From Candidatus Nitrosopumilus sp. (GTDB taxonomy: Archaea > Thermoproteota > Nitrososphaeria > Nitrososphaerales > Nitrosopumilaceae): a stretch of DNA of 64,000 nt. The stretch lies in the NCBI GenBank assembly GCA_025699075.1, contig JAILWG010000002.1, positions 244,048 to 308,047 of the forward strand, read 5' to 3'. This document shows positions 1 to 7,765 of the stretch, one piece after another. A program made the position numbers and the translations under genes. Below the pieces are notes generated by a model. The model did not search any database, had not been told where the DNA came from, and was given only the letters and a program-made list of their open reading frames with translations. The stretch's first letter is position 1; every line of letters begins with the position of its first letter.

Positions 1-366
1 TTAGATAATAAATATCACAAAGCAAAATATCTAGAACAATCTACAAACGAAATGAATATTGTAATTGATAATGTTCCAATTACACTAAACTTACACACAC
101 ACTTTGATGAAATTGTCTACAAGAATTCAGGTGGAGGTGGTACTGGCAATGCACAATTGGCATTGAAAAGTCAAATTCCGGGTAAAGTAGTGTCATTAGC
201 TGTTGCAGAAGGTGACACTGTAAAGAAAGGAGATGTAGTATGTACTTTAGAGTCTATGAAAATGCAGGTGGCAGTAAAATCTCACAAAGATGGTGTAATT
301 AAAACAATCAAAATTAAAGAAACAGCAACTGTCGCTAAAGGCGATATTATTGCAGAAATAGAATAA
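1..366 (+). CDS. Biotin carboxyl carrier protein, C-terminal part (5' end outside window)
   Basis: Biotinyl carrier domain of an acyl-CoA carboxylase; in this lineage the acetyl/propionyl-CoA carboxylase of the 3-hydroxypropionate/4-hydroxybutyrate carbon fixation cycle is the likely complex. The biotinylation motif ESMKMQ is visible, with the target lysine codon at 259-261. A Gly-rich hinge (GGGGTG) precedes the compact biotinyl fold, as in other carriers. The frame is open from base 1, before the first ATG at 52, so the gene very probably begins upstream and only its C-terminal ~120 residues are seen here. The carboxylase and carboxyltransferase subunits are not in view. It converges on the peroxiredoxin gene with 4 nt between the stop codons. 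Confidence 0.9.
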   Translation, partial: LDNKYHKAKYLEQSTNEMNIVIDNVPITLNLHTHFDEIVYKNSGGGGTGNAQLALKSQIPGKVVSLAVAEGDTVKKGDVVCTLESMKMQVAVKSHKDGVIKTIKIKETATVAKGDIIAEIE

Positions 367-370
367 TTTT

Positions 371-835
371 TTATTTTAAGAAATTTTTAATTTCTTCATA
401 GTTTGGCTCTTTTAATGGATCTTCTGAAACCCATTTGTAACCGATCTTTCCATCTTCATTAATTATGAAAACTGAACGCTTTGCTGCATTGTAGTCTTTG
501 ATGTGTAATAGATCTGGCATCAAAACGTCATAATCTCTAATTGTTTTACTGGTATAGTCAGACAATAATGGAAAACTAAAGTTGTGTTTTTCGGCAAATG
601 CTTTGTTTGCAAATGGACCGTCATTACTAATTGCTATAACTTTGGCCCCCATATCTGAAATTTCTTTCCAAGAGTCTCTAAATGTACAAAGCTCTACTTC
701 ACAAACAGGAGAACTTGCTGCTACAATAAATGACAAGACAATTTTTCCACCTTTGAATTCATCCAAAGTCCTCATTTTCAATTCTGTGTCTGCTAGTTCG
801 AAATCGGGGGCAATATCTCCTACATTTAATGACAT
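371..835 (-). CDS. Peroxiredoxin (AhpC/TSA, Bcp/PrxQ-like)
   Basis: Thiol peroxidase that reduces peroxides through a peroxidatic cysteine; cytosolic, 154 aa, typical for Bcp/PrxQ. The N-terminal VGDIAPDFEL segment and the CEVELCTFRD active-site helix place C45 as peroxidatic and C50 as the likely resolving residue. The canonical PxxxTxxC signature is altered: Val replaces Pro at 38 and Ser replaces Thr at 42, the latter accepted in the family. The ATG at 835 lies about 26 nt from a TATA-like CTTAATAG on the minus strand (856-865), suggesting a leaderless transcript. It is divergent from the complex I operon, with a palindrome between the two promoters. Confidence 0.9.
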   Translation of the reverse strand: MSLNVGDIAPDFELADTELKMRTLDEFKGGKIVLSFIVAASSPVCEVELCTFRDSWKEISDMGAKVIAISNDGPFANKAFAEKHNFSFPLLSDYTSKTIRDYDVLMPDLLHIKDYNAAKRSVFIINEDGKIGYKWVSEDPLKEPNYEEIKNFLK

Positions 836-867
836 GATCGCAATTTGGTGTTATCCTATTAAGTTCT

Positions 868-890
868 TTACAAAAAAATAATTTTTGTAA
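868..890. promoter_or_regulatory. Inverted repeat between divergent prx and nuoA promoters
   Basis: Perfect 9-bp arms TTACAAAAA and TTTTTGTAA separated by 5 nt (877-881). It lies between the peroxiredoxin TATA-like box and the nuoA TATA box, where a dimeric regulator could bind. The AT-rich sequence means chance occurrence cannot be excluded. Confidence 0.35.
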
Positions 891-916
891 TTTGATCCCA
901 AAAATGAAACATACCT

Positions 917-924
917 TTTTATAC
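917..924 (+). promoter_or_regulatory. TATA box of the nuo operon
   Basis: TTTTATAC is centred 27 nt before the TTG at 948. Archaeal TATA boxes sit about 26 nt before the transcription start, so the nuo mRNA probably starts at or next to the TTG and is leaderless. This supports TTG 948 as the nuoA start. Confidence 0.6.
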
Positions 925-947
925 AAAAATTGGCGTGAAAAGCTAAA

Positions 948-1322
948 TTGGTCGGGGAATTGGCGGGCAATTATAGTACCGTTGTATTGATGTTTGCGTT
1001 TGGTATAGTAGCAATGGCTCCAGCTTTAGTTATTTCAAGAATGATTTCTCCAAGAAAAAGAAGTAATCCAGTAAAATTTCTGCCAATGGAATGTGGTCAA
1101 GTTCCTTCAGGAGAGGGCCGAACTCATTTCATGATGCAGTATTATCCGTATATTCTGATGTTTGTAGTATTTGATGTCATGGCAATTTTCTTGTATGCAT
1201 GGGGAAGCGCACTTTTAGAAATTCCAAAGATTGCAACTTTGCCGATGATGGGATTTTTAGCTATCATGTTTGGTGCTATGGCATTTGCATTGTATCAATC
1301 AGGGAGAAGAAGAATATGGTAG
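948..1322 (+). CDS. nuoA: NADH-quinone oxidoreductase subunit A
   Basis: Small membrane subunit of respiratory complex I, 124 aa, three transmembrane helices. The family motif is visible in PMECGQVPSGEGRTHF with the following FVVFDVMAIFLYAW helix (Cys-Gly and Glu/Asp residues on the quinone-side loop). The start is TTG at 948, chosen because the TATA box is 27 nt upstream; TTG at 960 is an alternative that removes four residues. It is the first gene of an eleven-gene operon in the order A-B-C-D-H-I-J-K-M-L-N. Confidence 0.92.
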   Translation: MVGELAGNYSTVVLMFAFGIVAMAPALVISRMISPRKRSNPVKFLPMECGQVPSGEGRTHFMMQYYPYILMFVVFDVMAIFLYAWGSALLEIPKIATLPMMGFLAIMFGAMAFALYQSGRRRIW

Positions 1323-1362
1323 TTTTTTATATAAATTGTATTTACGGGGGTAGGGGATAAGA

Positions 1363-1887
1363 TTGCTTAAAGATTTAGTAACACCAGAAAATGCAAATGT
1401 CTTTGTCGGAAAGTTAGGAGATATTTTAGAAAAAGCAATTGATAAACCATTGGGCTATGCCATTAATTGGGGTAGAATTTGGTCACTCTGGCCTGTCCAC
1501 ATTGAAACAGCTTGTTGCAGTGTAGAATTTGGTGCCGCATCAAGTCCTAGATATGATGTTGAAAGATTTGGTATAATTGAAGCATTTGGATCATTAAGAC
1601 AATGTGATCTTGTAGTTGTTCAAGGAACTATTACAAGAAAAATGGCACCACGTCTTAGATTAGTTTATGATCAAATGCCAGAACCCAAATATGTAATTGC
1701 TATGGGAGCTTGCGCAATTACTGGAGGATTGTATTTCGATTCATACAATGTACTTCCGGGAATTGACGGAGTCATTCCAGTTGATGTCTATGTTCCAGGT
1801 TGCCCACCTAGACCTGAAACTCTCATTCAAGGATGTATGCTGTTACAAGAAAAAATTAAGAGAATGAAGGCTAGGAAGTTTGTATAA
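1363..1887 (+). CDS. nuoB: NADH-quinone oxidoreductase subunit B (N2 cluster)
   Basis: Peripheral-arm subunit that binds the terminal [4Fe-4S] cluster N2 and passes electrons to quinone; 174 aa. All four cluster cysteines are visible: the CC pair at C51-C52 (ETACCSVEFG), C117 in MGACAITGG and C147 in VPGCPPRPE. It starts with TTG at 1363, 40 nt after nuoA, with GGGG/AGG-rich sequence upstream. Its TAA overlaps the nuoC ATG by one base, so translation is probably coupled. Confidence 0.95.
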   Translation: MLKDLVTPENANVFVGKLGDILEKAIDKPLGYAINWGRIWSLWPVHIETACCSVEFGAASSPRYDVERFGIIEAFGSLRQCDLVVVQGTITRKMAPRLRLVYDQMPEPKYVIAMGACAITGGLYFDSYNVLPGIDGVIPVDVYVPGCPPRPETLIQGCMLLQEKIKRMKARKFV

Positions 1888-2483
1888 TGAGTACTGAAAC
1901 TGAAAATCCTTCTGCAGATGCAAAGCCTGAAATAAAAACACCTCCAGCTAAACCTGCCGCAAATAAACCTGAACCAACACCTGTAGAATTACCTGCATTT
2001 GAAAAGAGTATTTCTGATAAAATTGTTGAAAAGTTTGGTGACAAAGTTGAAGTTGCATTTGTAAAAGAAGATAGAGTTAGAATTAATGTTGATAAAGAAA
2101 ACGTTCATGATGTTGCTGAATTCATTCGTGATGGACTAAATTATGATCATGTTGAATCTGTTTCAGGCGTAGATTACCCACAAGATAATGAAATTGAAGT
2201 TGTTTATCATATAGGCTCTTACACTGATTCGTCCTTGGCAAGACAAATTCTAGTTTTAGCCACTAGAGCTCCAAGAGAAACAAATCCGATTCCTGGAAAT
2301 GATGCAACAAGACTTCCAACTCTTAGAGATGTATTTTACAGTGTTGAATTTCATGAAAGGGAAGTTTTTGAAATGTTTGGAGTTTTCTTTGAAGGTCATC
2401 CTGATAATAGACGATTACTTTTGCCAGAAGATTGGGCAGATTTACCACCTCTCAGAAAGGACTTTGCAATAAAGGGAAGATAG
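1887..2483 (+). CDS. nuoC: NADH-quinone oxidoreductase subunit C
   Basis: The 30-kDa-type peripheral-arm subunit of complex I, 198 aa. The family signature lies near the C-terminus: REVFEMFGVFFEGHPDNRRL, then LPPLRKDF. The N-terminal ~35 residues are a low-complexity Lys/Pro/Ala/Glu linker (for example KPEIKTPPAKPA) that canonical NuoC lacks and that is likely disordered. NuoC and NuoD are separate proteins here, not fused as in some bacteria. The ATG overlaps the nuoB stop and the gene ends 2 nt before nuoD. Confidence 0.93.
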   Translation: MSTETENPSADAKPEIKTPPAKPAANKPEPTPVELPAFEKSISDKIVEKFGDKVEVAFVKEDRVRINVDKENVHDVAEFIRDGLNYDHVESVSGVDYPQDNEIEVVYHIGSYTDSSLARQILVLATRAPRETNPIPGNDATRLPTLRDVFYSVEFHEREVFEMFGVFFEGHPDNRRLLLPEDWADLPPLRKDFAIKGR

Positions 2484-2485
2484 AG

Positions 2486-3622
2486 ATGACTTTTAACTTA
2501 CCACCAGGATTAGCACTCCAAAAAGTTGATGAGAGAATCATGACTCTTAATGTTGGACCACAACACCCCGGTTCTGGCCACATGAGAATTATTGTGCAAA
2601 TTGATGGTGATTACATTGTTGCATGTGATCCAGATCCAGGATATGTCCATCGTGGAGAAGAAAAAATGGCAGAGTATAGAAATTACATTACAAATATTCC
2701 TCACTTAGAAAGACCTGTAATTCACGATTCTTGTAATGTGTTATATCCATATGTCTTGGGTGCAGAAGAACTTCTTGGTATTGAAGTTCCAGAACGTGCA
2801 AAATATGTTAGAGTAATTGCCTCTGAACTAAACCGTTGTATCTACATTATGTACTGGCTTGCAATTTATGGAATCTTTTTGGGACATTCTACAATGTTTA
2901 TGTGGCCTGCGGGAGACCGTGAACTGTTAATTGATCTAATGGAAAAAATGACTGGTGCTAGAGTAACACATGCACACTTTGTTCCAGGTGGAGTTAGAAA
3001 TGATTTACCCCCAAACTTTGAAGATGTTTGTCTACGTCAAGTAAATTACTTTGAAAAACGTATCAAAGAATATGCTGCAGTATTTTATGACAATCCTATT
3101 CTGATTTCAAGAACTAGAGATACAGGAATACTATCAAGACAAGACGCAATCAGATATGGAACAACTGGTTCTGTACTACGTGCTAGTGGTGTTGATTATG
3201 ATCTTCGAGTAAAGGAACCATATGATGTCTATGACGAATTAGATGTCCATACCAATGTGATGAAAGAAGGAGATTCCTATGCAAGATCCCGAATTCCATG
3301 GCTTGACATGATGGAAAGTTGTAACATTATCAGACAAGCATTACAAAAAATGCCAAAGTCAGGCTCTGTTAGAGTTAAACTAAAACCAAATCCAAAAACA
3401 AAAGGACTTGAATCCGTATACAAACGTGTAGAATCAGGTAGAGGATCCTTAGGATGTTATATTGTATCTGATGCTAAAACCGAACCATATAGAGTAAAGT
3501 TGAGTGTTCCTTCTTTTAGAAATCTAATTGCATTACCAAATCTTCTAAAAGGTGAAAAACTTGGTAACATGCCATCAGTTTATTGGAGTCTTAACTATTG
3601 GCCAGTGGAGGCAGACCGATAA
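2486..3622 (+). CDS. nuoD: NADH-quinone oxidoreductase subunit D
   Basis: The 49-kDa-type subunit forming the quinone pocket of complex I with NuoB; 378 aa. Family features include MTLNVGPQHPGSGHMR (quinone-site His loop), DPDPGYVHRGEEKMAE and the C-terminal RNLIALPNLLKGEKLGNMP. The ATG at 2486 is chosen over an in-frame ATG at 2432, which would lie well inside nuoC; GGGAAGATAGAG just before 2486 can serve as ribosome binding site. Its TAA directly abuts the nuoH ATG. Confidence 0.95.
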   Translation: MTFNLPPGLALQKVDERIMTLNVGPQHPGSGHMRIIVQIDGDYIVACDPDPGYVHRGEEKMAEYRNYITNIPHLERPVIHDSCNVLYPYVLGAEELLGIEVPERAKYVRVIASELNRCIYIMYWLAIYGIFLGHSTMFMWPAGDRELLIDLMEKMTGARVTHAHFVPGGVRNDLPPNFEDVCLRQVNYFEKRIKEYAAVFYDNPILISRTRDTGILSRQDAIRYGTTGSVLRASGVDYDLRVKEPYDVYDELDVHTNVMKEGDSYARSRIPWLDMMESCNIIRQALQKMPKSGSVRVKLKPNPKTKGLESVYKRVESGRGSLGCYIVSDAKTEPYRVKLSVPSFRNLIALPNLLKGEKLGNMPSVYWSLNYWPVEADR

Positions 3623-4921
3623 ATGTCCGTTATTGCACCAAATTTCAAACTAAGTGAATTTATCAAATCATTACTTGATAATGTATTTTGGATTATCTTC
3701 ATTGTAGTTCTAATTGGCATTCCAGCAATTATGATGATTCTATTTGTAATTGAAATGCCGGTAATTGATGGTGAATTACTCACACCGTTTCTTGCATTAA
3801 CATGGATAGCGGATCCGTCTCGTATTCTTCCAATTGTTAAAGCATTCATGGCAACTGATATTTTTAGAGTTATGGCATTTCCTGGATTTGGATTTGCAGC
3901 ATTACTAGCAGCTGGTACTATCTTTATTGAAAGAAAGATGCTTGCAAAATTACAACTTAGAGTTGGTCCTTTCTATTGTGGAAAGTTTGAAGGTATTTTA
4001 CAATTAATGGGTGATGGTCTGAAATTAATCTCAAAAGAAATTATTATTCCAGCAAAGGCTGACAAGCCAATTTTCTGGGCAGCGCCGGTGTTATTTGTGG
4101 CCGCAGCTGCAGCATTTGTTGCATTTATTCCTGTTGCACCAGGTTGGGTAGTTGCAGATGTAGATATGGGATTACTAGGAGTATTTGCTGTAATTGGTTT
4201 CTTCCCAATCATTACAATTCTTTCAGCATGGTCTGCAAACAGTAAATTCCCATTCATTGGTGGTATCAGAGCATTATTCCAAATGGTTTCATTTGAAATT
4301 CCATTAATTTTGTCTTTGTTGGGTGTTGTCATGTTAACAGGTTCACTTAATCTATCAGAAATTGCTGCAAGTCAATCGAGTTTTCCATGGATTGTATTTT
4401 TACCAGTAGGTGCAATTGTATTCTTTATCACAATGCTTGCAGAATTAGAAAGAATTCCATTTGATTTGCCAGAGGCAGAAAGTGAAATTGTAGCAGGTTG
4501 GTTAACTGAATTATCTGGAATGATGTATGGTCTTGTTCAATTAGGAACATATCTGAAACTATATGCGTTTGCAGCATTGTTTGTTGTTGTTTTCTTAGGT
4601 GGATGGAACGGTCCAATGGTTGTACCTCCATTCCCAGCAGAAATTCTTGAAAAAGGAATTGAACTTGGTCCTGTCACTGCAAACATTCCTGGATTGCCAT
4701 TATTCACACAAGATATGCTAAATGGTACGCTTTGGTTTGTACTGAAAACGGTTGGTGTGATCTTCTTCATATTATTGCCAAGAGGTGTATTTCCAAGAAT
4801 CAGAGTTGATATGTTATTGAGTCTTGGATGGACCAAATTAATTGGACTAGCTTTCGTTAACATCTTTATTGCACTGGGCTTGCTTTACGCTGGAGTGCTA
4901 GGACCAGGAGGATTACAATAA
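3623..4921 (+). CDS. nuoH: NADH-quinone oxidoreductase subunit H
   Basis: Membrane subunit linking the peripheral and membrane arms of complex I and forming part of the quinone channel. Conserved loops are present: ERKMLAKLQLRVGP, a KLISKEIIIPAKAD segment, and ERIPFDLPEAESEIVAGW. At 432 aa it is longer than bacterial NuoH (about 320-350); the excess is largely an N-terminal extension of ~95 residues with an additional hydrophobic helix. It abuts nuoD and overlaps nuoI by one base. Confidence 0.95.
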   Translation: MSVIAPNFKLSEFIKSLLDNVFWIIFIVVLIGIPAIMMILFVIEMPVIDGELLTPFLALTWIADPSRILPIVKAFMATDIFRVMAFPGFGFAALLAAGTIFIERKMLAKLQLRVGPFYCGKFEGILQLMGDGLKLISKEIIIPAKADKPIFWAAPVLFVAAAAAFVAFIPVAPGWVVADVDMGLLGVFAVIGFFPIITILSAWSANSKFPFIGGIRALFQMVSFEIPLILSLLGVVMLTGSLNLSEIAASQSSFPWIVFLPVGAIVFFITMLAELERIPFDLPEAESEIVAGWLTELSGMMYGLVQLGTYLKLYAFAALFVVVFLGGWNGPMVVPPFPAEILEKGIELGPVTANIPGLPLFTQDMLNGTLWFVLKTVGVIFFILLPRGVFPRIRVDMLLSLGWTKLIGLAFVNIFIALGLLYAGVLGPGGLQ

Positions 4922-5418
4922 TGGGAACTGCAACTGGTATTATTCGTGCATTAAATTCTGGAATTAAACACATTGCTACAAAACGATTTACTCTTCGTTA
5001 TCCTGAAGAGAAACTAAAGTTTGTAGGTGATGGTTATCAGTTTGATCCATCTACAGGTGTTGGAATTGCTGGATTAAAAGGACGACATATGTTATTCCAT
5101 GATCACTGTACTGGTTGTCAATTATGTTCAATTGCATGTGAAGGTGTTGCAGAAGCTATTGCAATGGTAAAAGTTCCAGAAGAACAAAAACAAAACAAAA
5201 AATCAATCATGCCACAAATTGATTATGGAAAATGTGTTTTCTGTGGTCTCTGTGTTGATGCATGTCCTTTCTATGCCCTTTACATGACTAATGATTATGA
5301 ATTGTCTTCTTTTTCAAAAGAAGGTTTGATTTACACTCCTGCACAACTCCAGGTAAAACCATACGTTGCACAGGATAGTGAAATCCAAATATCTGATAGA
5401 GGTGCAACACATGGCTGA
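4921..5418 (+). CDS. nuoI: NADH-quinone oxidoreductase subunit I (2x[4Fe-4S])
   Basis: Ferredoxin-like peripheral-arm subunit carrying clusters N6a and N6b; 165 aa. Two CxxCxxCxxxC motifs are visible, CTGCQLCSIACE and CVFCGLCVDACP. In the first, the usual Pro after the last Cys is Glu, a variation seen in NuoI. Without NuoEFG in the operon, NuoI may be close to the electron entry point, for example from ferredoxin, or the exit point if the complex runs in reverse. The stop overlaps the nuoJ start by 8 nt. Confidence 0.95.
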   Translation: MGTATGIIRALNSGIKHIATKRFTLRYPEEKLKFVGDGYQFDPSTGVGIAGLKGRHMLFHDHCTGCQLCSIACEGVAEAIAMVKVPEEQKQNKKSIMPQIDYGKCVFCGLCVDACPFYALYMTNDYELSSFSKEGLIYTPAQLQVKPYVAQDSEIQISDRGATHG

Positions 5419-5923
5419 TGCTGCATTTCTTGCATTGGCAGTAATTACAATTGGTTCAGCAATTGCTGCACTTGAATTAAGATCATTGATTTATGGTTCC
5501 ATTGCTTTAATGGGAACTTTGGGTGGAATTGCAGGATTCTTTTTCTTGCTTGATGCTCCATTTGTTGCATTATTCCAATTAGCAGTTTACGTAGGTTCCA
5601 TTGCTGTTTTAATTTTGTTTACTGTGATGTTAGTAAAAAGAGAATTAATCTTCAAAAAAATTGAAGATAAGAGAAGAAAATTTGCAGGAATCGGTTTGAT
5701 GCTTGTAATTATGGTGTCATTAGGGGCGGTGTTCTTGGATTCTGGAATCAAAACAATAACTACTGATGAACCTGCAACTGACTTTAGAGATATTGGAACA
5801 GACTTTGTTACATACTATTGGCCAGCATTAATTTTGATGGGATTGCTATTGGCAGGTTCTGTTACTGGTGCATTAGTTTTAGCCAAACGTGAGGATGTGG
5901 AGAATGACCAGCGAGCTAGTTGA
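5411..5923 (+). CDS. nuoJ: NADH-quinone oxidoreductase subunit J
   Basis: Membrane-arm subunit of complex I, 170 aa with about five transmembrane helices. The FQLAVYVGSIAVLILFTVM segment is the conserved helix with the pi-bulge characteristic of NuoJ/ND6. The ATG at 5411 (MADAAFLAL) is preferred over an in-frame ATG at 5366, which would add 15 hydrophilic residues coded inside nuoI. It overlaps nuoI by 8 nt and nuoK by 20 nt. Confidence 0.92.
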   Translation: MADAAFLALAVITIGSAIAALELRSLIYGSIALMGTLGGIAGFFFLLDAPFVALFQLAVYVGSIAVLILFTVMLVKRELIFKKIEDKRRKFAGIGLMLVIMVSLGAVFLDSGIKTITTDEPATDFRDIGTDFVTYYWPALILMGLLLAGSVTGALVLAKREDVENDQRAS

Positions 5924-6209
5924 TTTTACTCTGGTATCGGTGGCCTTACTTGGCATAGGAATCTATGGCCTTGCAGTTAAACGTAATTTTATCCGAATGT
6001 TGTTTGCAGTTGAAATTATTATTAATGCAGCAAATTTGAATATTGTTGCTTTTGGTAGATTCTTACCTCACAGTGGTGGTCAAACCATGGCATTATTTTC
6101 AATTGCAATTGCTGCAGCAGAAGTTGCAGTTGGATTATCATTAATCATTGTAGCTTATCGCATGTATCAAAATGTCGATATTGCAGACTTTAGGAGCTTG
6201 AAGGGATAA
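5904..6209 (+). CDS. nuoK: NADH-quinone oxidoreductase subunit K
   Basis: Smallest antiporter-like membrane subunit, 101 aa with three transmembrane helices. The conserved membrane glutamates are visible in MLFAVEIIINAANLN and AAAEVAVGLSL, the proton-path residues of NuoK. The ATG at 5904 is chosen because GGAG lies immediately upstream (5899-5902); GTG at 5889 and ATG at 5895 are in frame but would place that site inside the gene. The last base overlaps the nuoM ATG. Confidence 0.93.
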   Translation: MTSELVDFTLVSVALLGIGIYGLAVKRNFIRMLFAVEIIINAANLNIVAFGRFLPHSGGQTMALFSIAIAAAEVAVGLSLIIVAYRMYQNVDIADFRSLKG

Positions 6210-7762
6210 TGGAATACGCATTACTTCAGGCAGTTTTCTTGCCCTTACTGTTATCGCCAGTAGCTTATATCATTGGAAGGAAAGTGGGACCGACCCCTGC
6301 AATGTGGTTTACATTTGCAATTTTATTGTATACTACAATACTTGTAATCAATGCGGCATTATCTGGAACAGTAGAGGAACATTATCCGTGGACTGAACAA
6401 TTTGGCGAATTTGGTTTCTTGTTAGATGGATTGGCATCGCCATTTGCAATCATCATCTATGTACTATCTACAATCTTGGCACTTTACTCAAAACCATACA
6501 TGATTCACAAGTTCCATGAACAATTTGAAGAAGAAAAGAATATCAACAACTCTGCAGGTGGTCAAACTTCAGTTGTAGAATCATCTTCTCTTTCCAATTA
6601 TGTTAATGCAAAATCAGGACTTTACTTTGCACTATACCTTGTATTTGCAATGGGTATGCTTGGAACAGTTCTATCTACAAATCTGATTGAATTTTACATC
6701 TTCTTTGAAGTAATGTTAATTCCCGGTTTCTTTTTGGTTGCTCTTTGGGGTGATGGTCCTAGAAGAAAGATTGGTTTGATGTTCTTATTCTGGACACACG
6801 CTGGTGCAGTTGTTTTACTGTTGGGATTCTTAATGATTGGTCTAACACTAGGAAGTTTTGACTTTGTAGATATCAAAGAGTCTGAAATCCCTGCAGATAT
6901 TGCAATGTATTCTGCTGTTGCAATTTCAATAGGCCTTGGAGTCAAGCTTGCAGTCTTTATGTTCCATGTTTGGCTTCCTTATGTCCACGGTTCAGCACCA
7001 ACACCAATCAGTGCATTGTTATCTCCTGCGATGATCGGAATTGGAGCTTATGGTCTTTTCAGATTGATTGTGGAATTTTTACCTTTAACCTATGCCGAAC
7101 TTTCAATTTGGTTCCACATTTGGGGTTTAGTTACCATGATTTATGGTGGAGCAATGGCATTAATGCAAGATGATCTTAAACGTCTCTTGGCATATTCTAG
7201 TATCAGCCAAATGGGGTATCTTTTGTTTGGAATAGGTTCAATGTCTGCACTCGGTCTTTCAGGTGCAGAGATGATGTATGTGACACACGGAATTGGAAAA
7301 GGTATTCTCTTCATGATGGCTGGAATTATTATTGTTAAAGTTGGAACTAGAAGCATTTCAAAATTAGGTGGATTAGCAGGAAAGATGCCAATTACTGCAG
7401 TATGTGCCGTAATTGGTGCATTGACAATAATGGGTGTTCCTCCAACAAGTGGTTTCATGGGAGAATGGGTTCTCTTTTATGGTGCATTAGAGACTGCCAT
7501 TGAAGAAGGCTCAACACTAAGAGCTGTAACCTTTGGCTTAGGTCTTGTTGCAACAGCCCTTACAATGTCTTACATGTTATGGATGCTAAAACGCGTATTC
7601 TTTGGAAAAACTCCTGAACATCTTGAAAATGTGAAAGAAGGAAGTTGGTACATGACTGCACCAATGATGGTGTTGGCAGGATTCTCTATAGTAGTTGGTA
7701 TTTATCCAGATATTTTCTTTAAGACAATTATTCCATACATGAATGGAGTGTTGGGAGTTTAG
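6209..7762 (+). CDS. nuoM: NADH-quinone oxidoreductase subunit M
   Basis: Antiporter-like proton-pumping subunit of the membrane arm, 517 aa with about 14 transmembrane helices. Key family features are FYIFFEVMLIPGFFLVALWG (helix 5 Glu), GVKLAVFMFHVWLPYVHG (helix 7 Lys and HVWLP), AYSSISQMGYLLFGIG and GVPPTSGFMGEW. The segment around residues 110-130 (GGQTSVVESSSLSNYV) is a hydrophilic lineage-specific loop. nuoM lies before nuoL here; many bacterial operons have L before M. Confidence 0.94.
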   Translation: MEYALLQAVFLPLLLSPVAYIIGRKVGPTPAMWFTFAILLYTTILVINAALSGTVEEHYPWTEQFGEFGFLLDGLASPFAIIIYVLSTILALYSKPYMIHKFHEQFEEEKNINNSAGGQTSVVESSSLSNYVNAKSGLYFALYLVFAMGMLGTVLSTNLIEFYIFFEVMLIPGFFLVALWGDGPRRKIGLMFLFWTHAGAVVLLLGFLMIGLTLGSFDFVDIKESEIPADIAMYSAVAISIGLGVKLAVFMFHVWLPYVHGSAPTPISALLSPAMIGIGAYGLFRLIVEFLPLTYAELSIWFHIWGLVTMIYGGAMALMQDDLKRLLAYSSISQMGYLLFGIGSMSALGLSGAEMMYVTHGIGKGILFMMAGIIIVKVGTRSISKLGGLAGKMPITAVCAVIGALTIMGVPPTSGFMGEWVLFYGALETAIEEGSTLRAVTFGLGLVATALTMSYMLWMLKRVFFGKTPEHLENVKEGSWYMTAPMMVLAGFSIVVGIYPDIFFKTIIPYMNGVLGV

Positions 7763-7765
7763 ATT

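Noticed and set aside
2432-2485. Longer nuoD start at ATG 2432
   Set aside because: Lies inside nuoC; ATG 2486 directly after the nuoC stop gives the family N-terminus.
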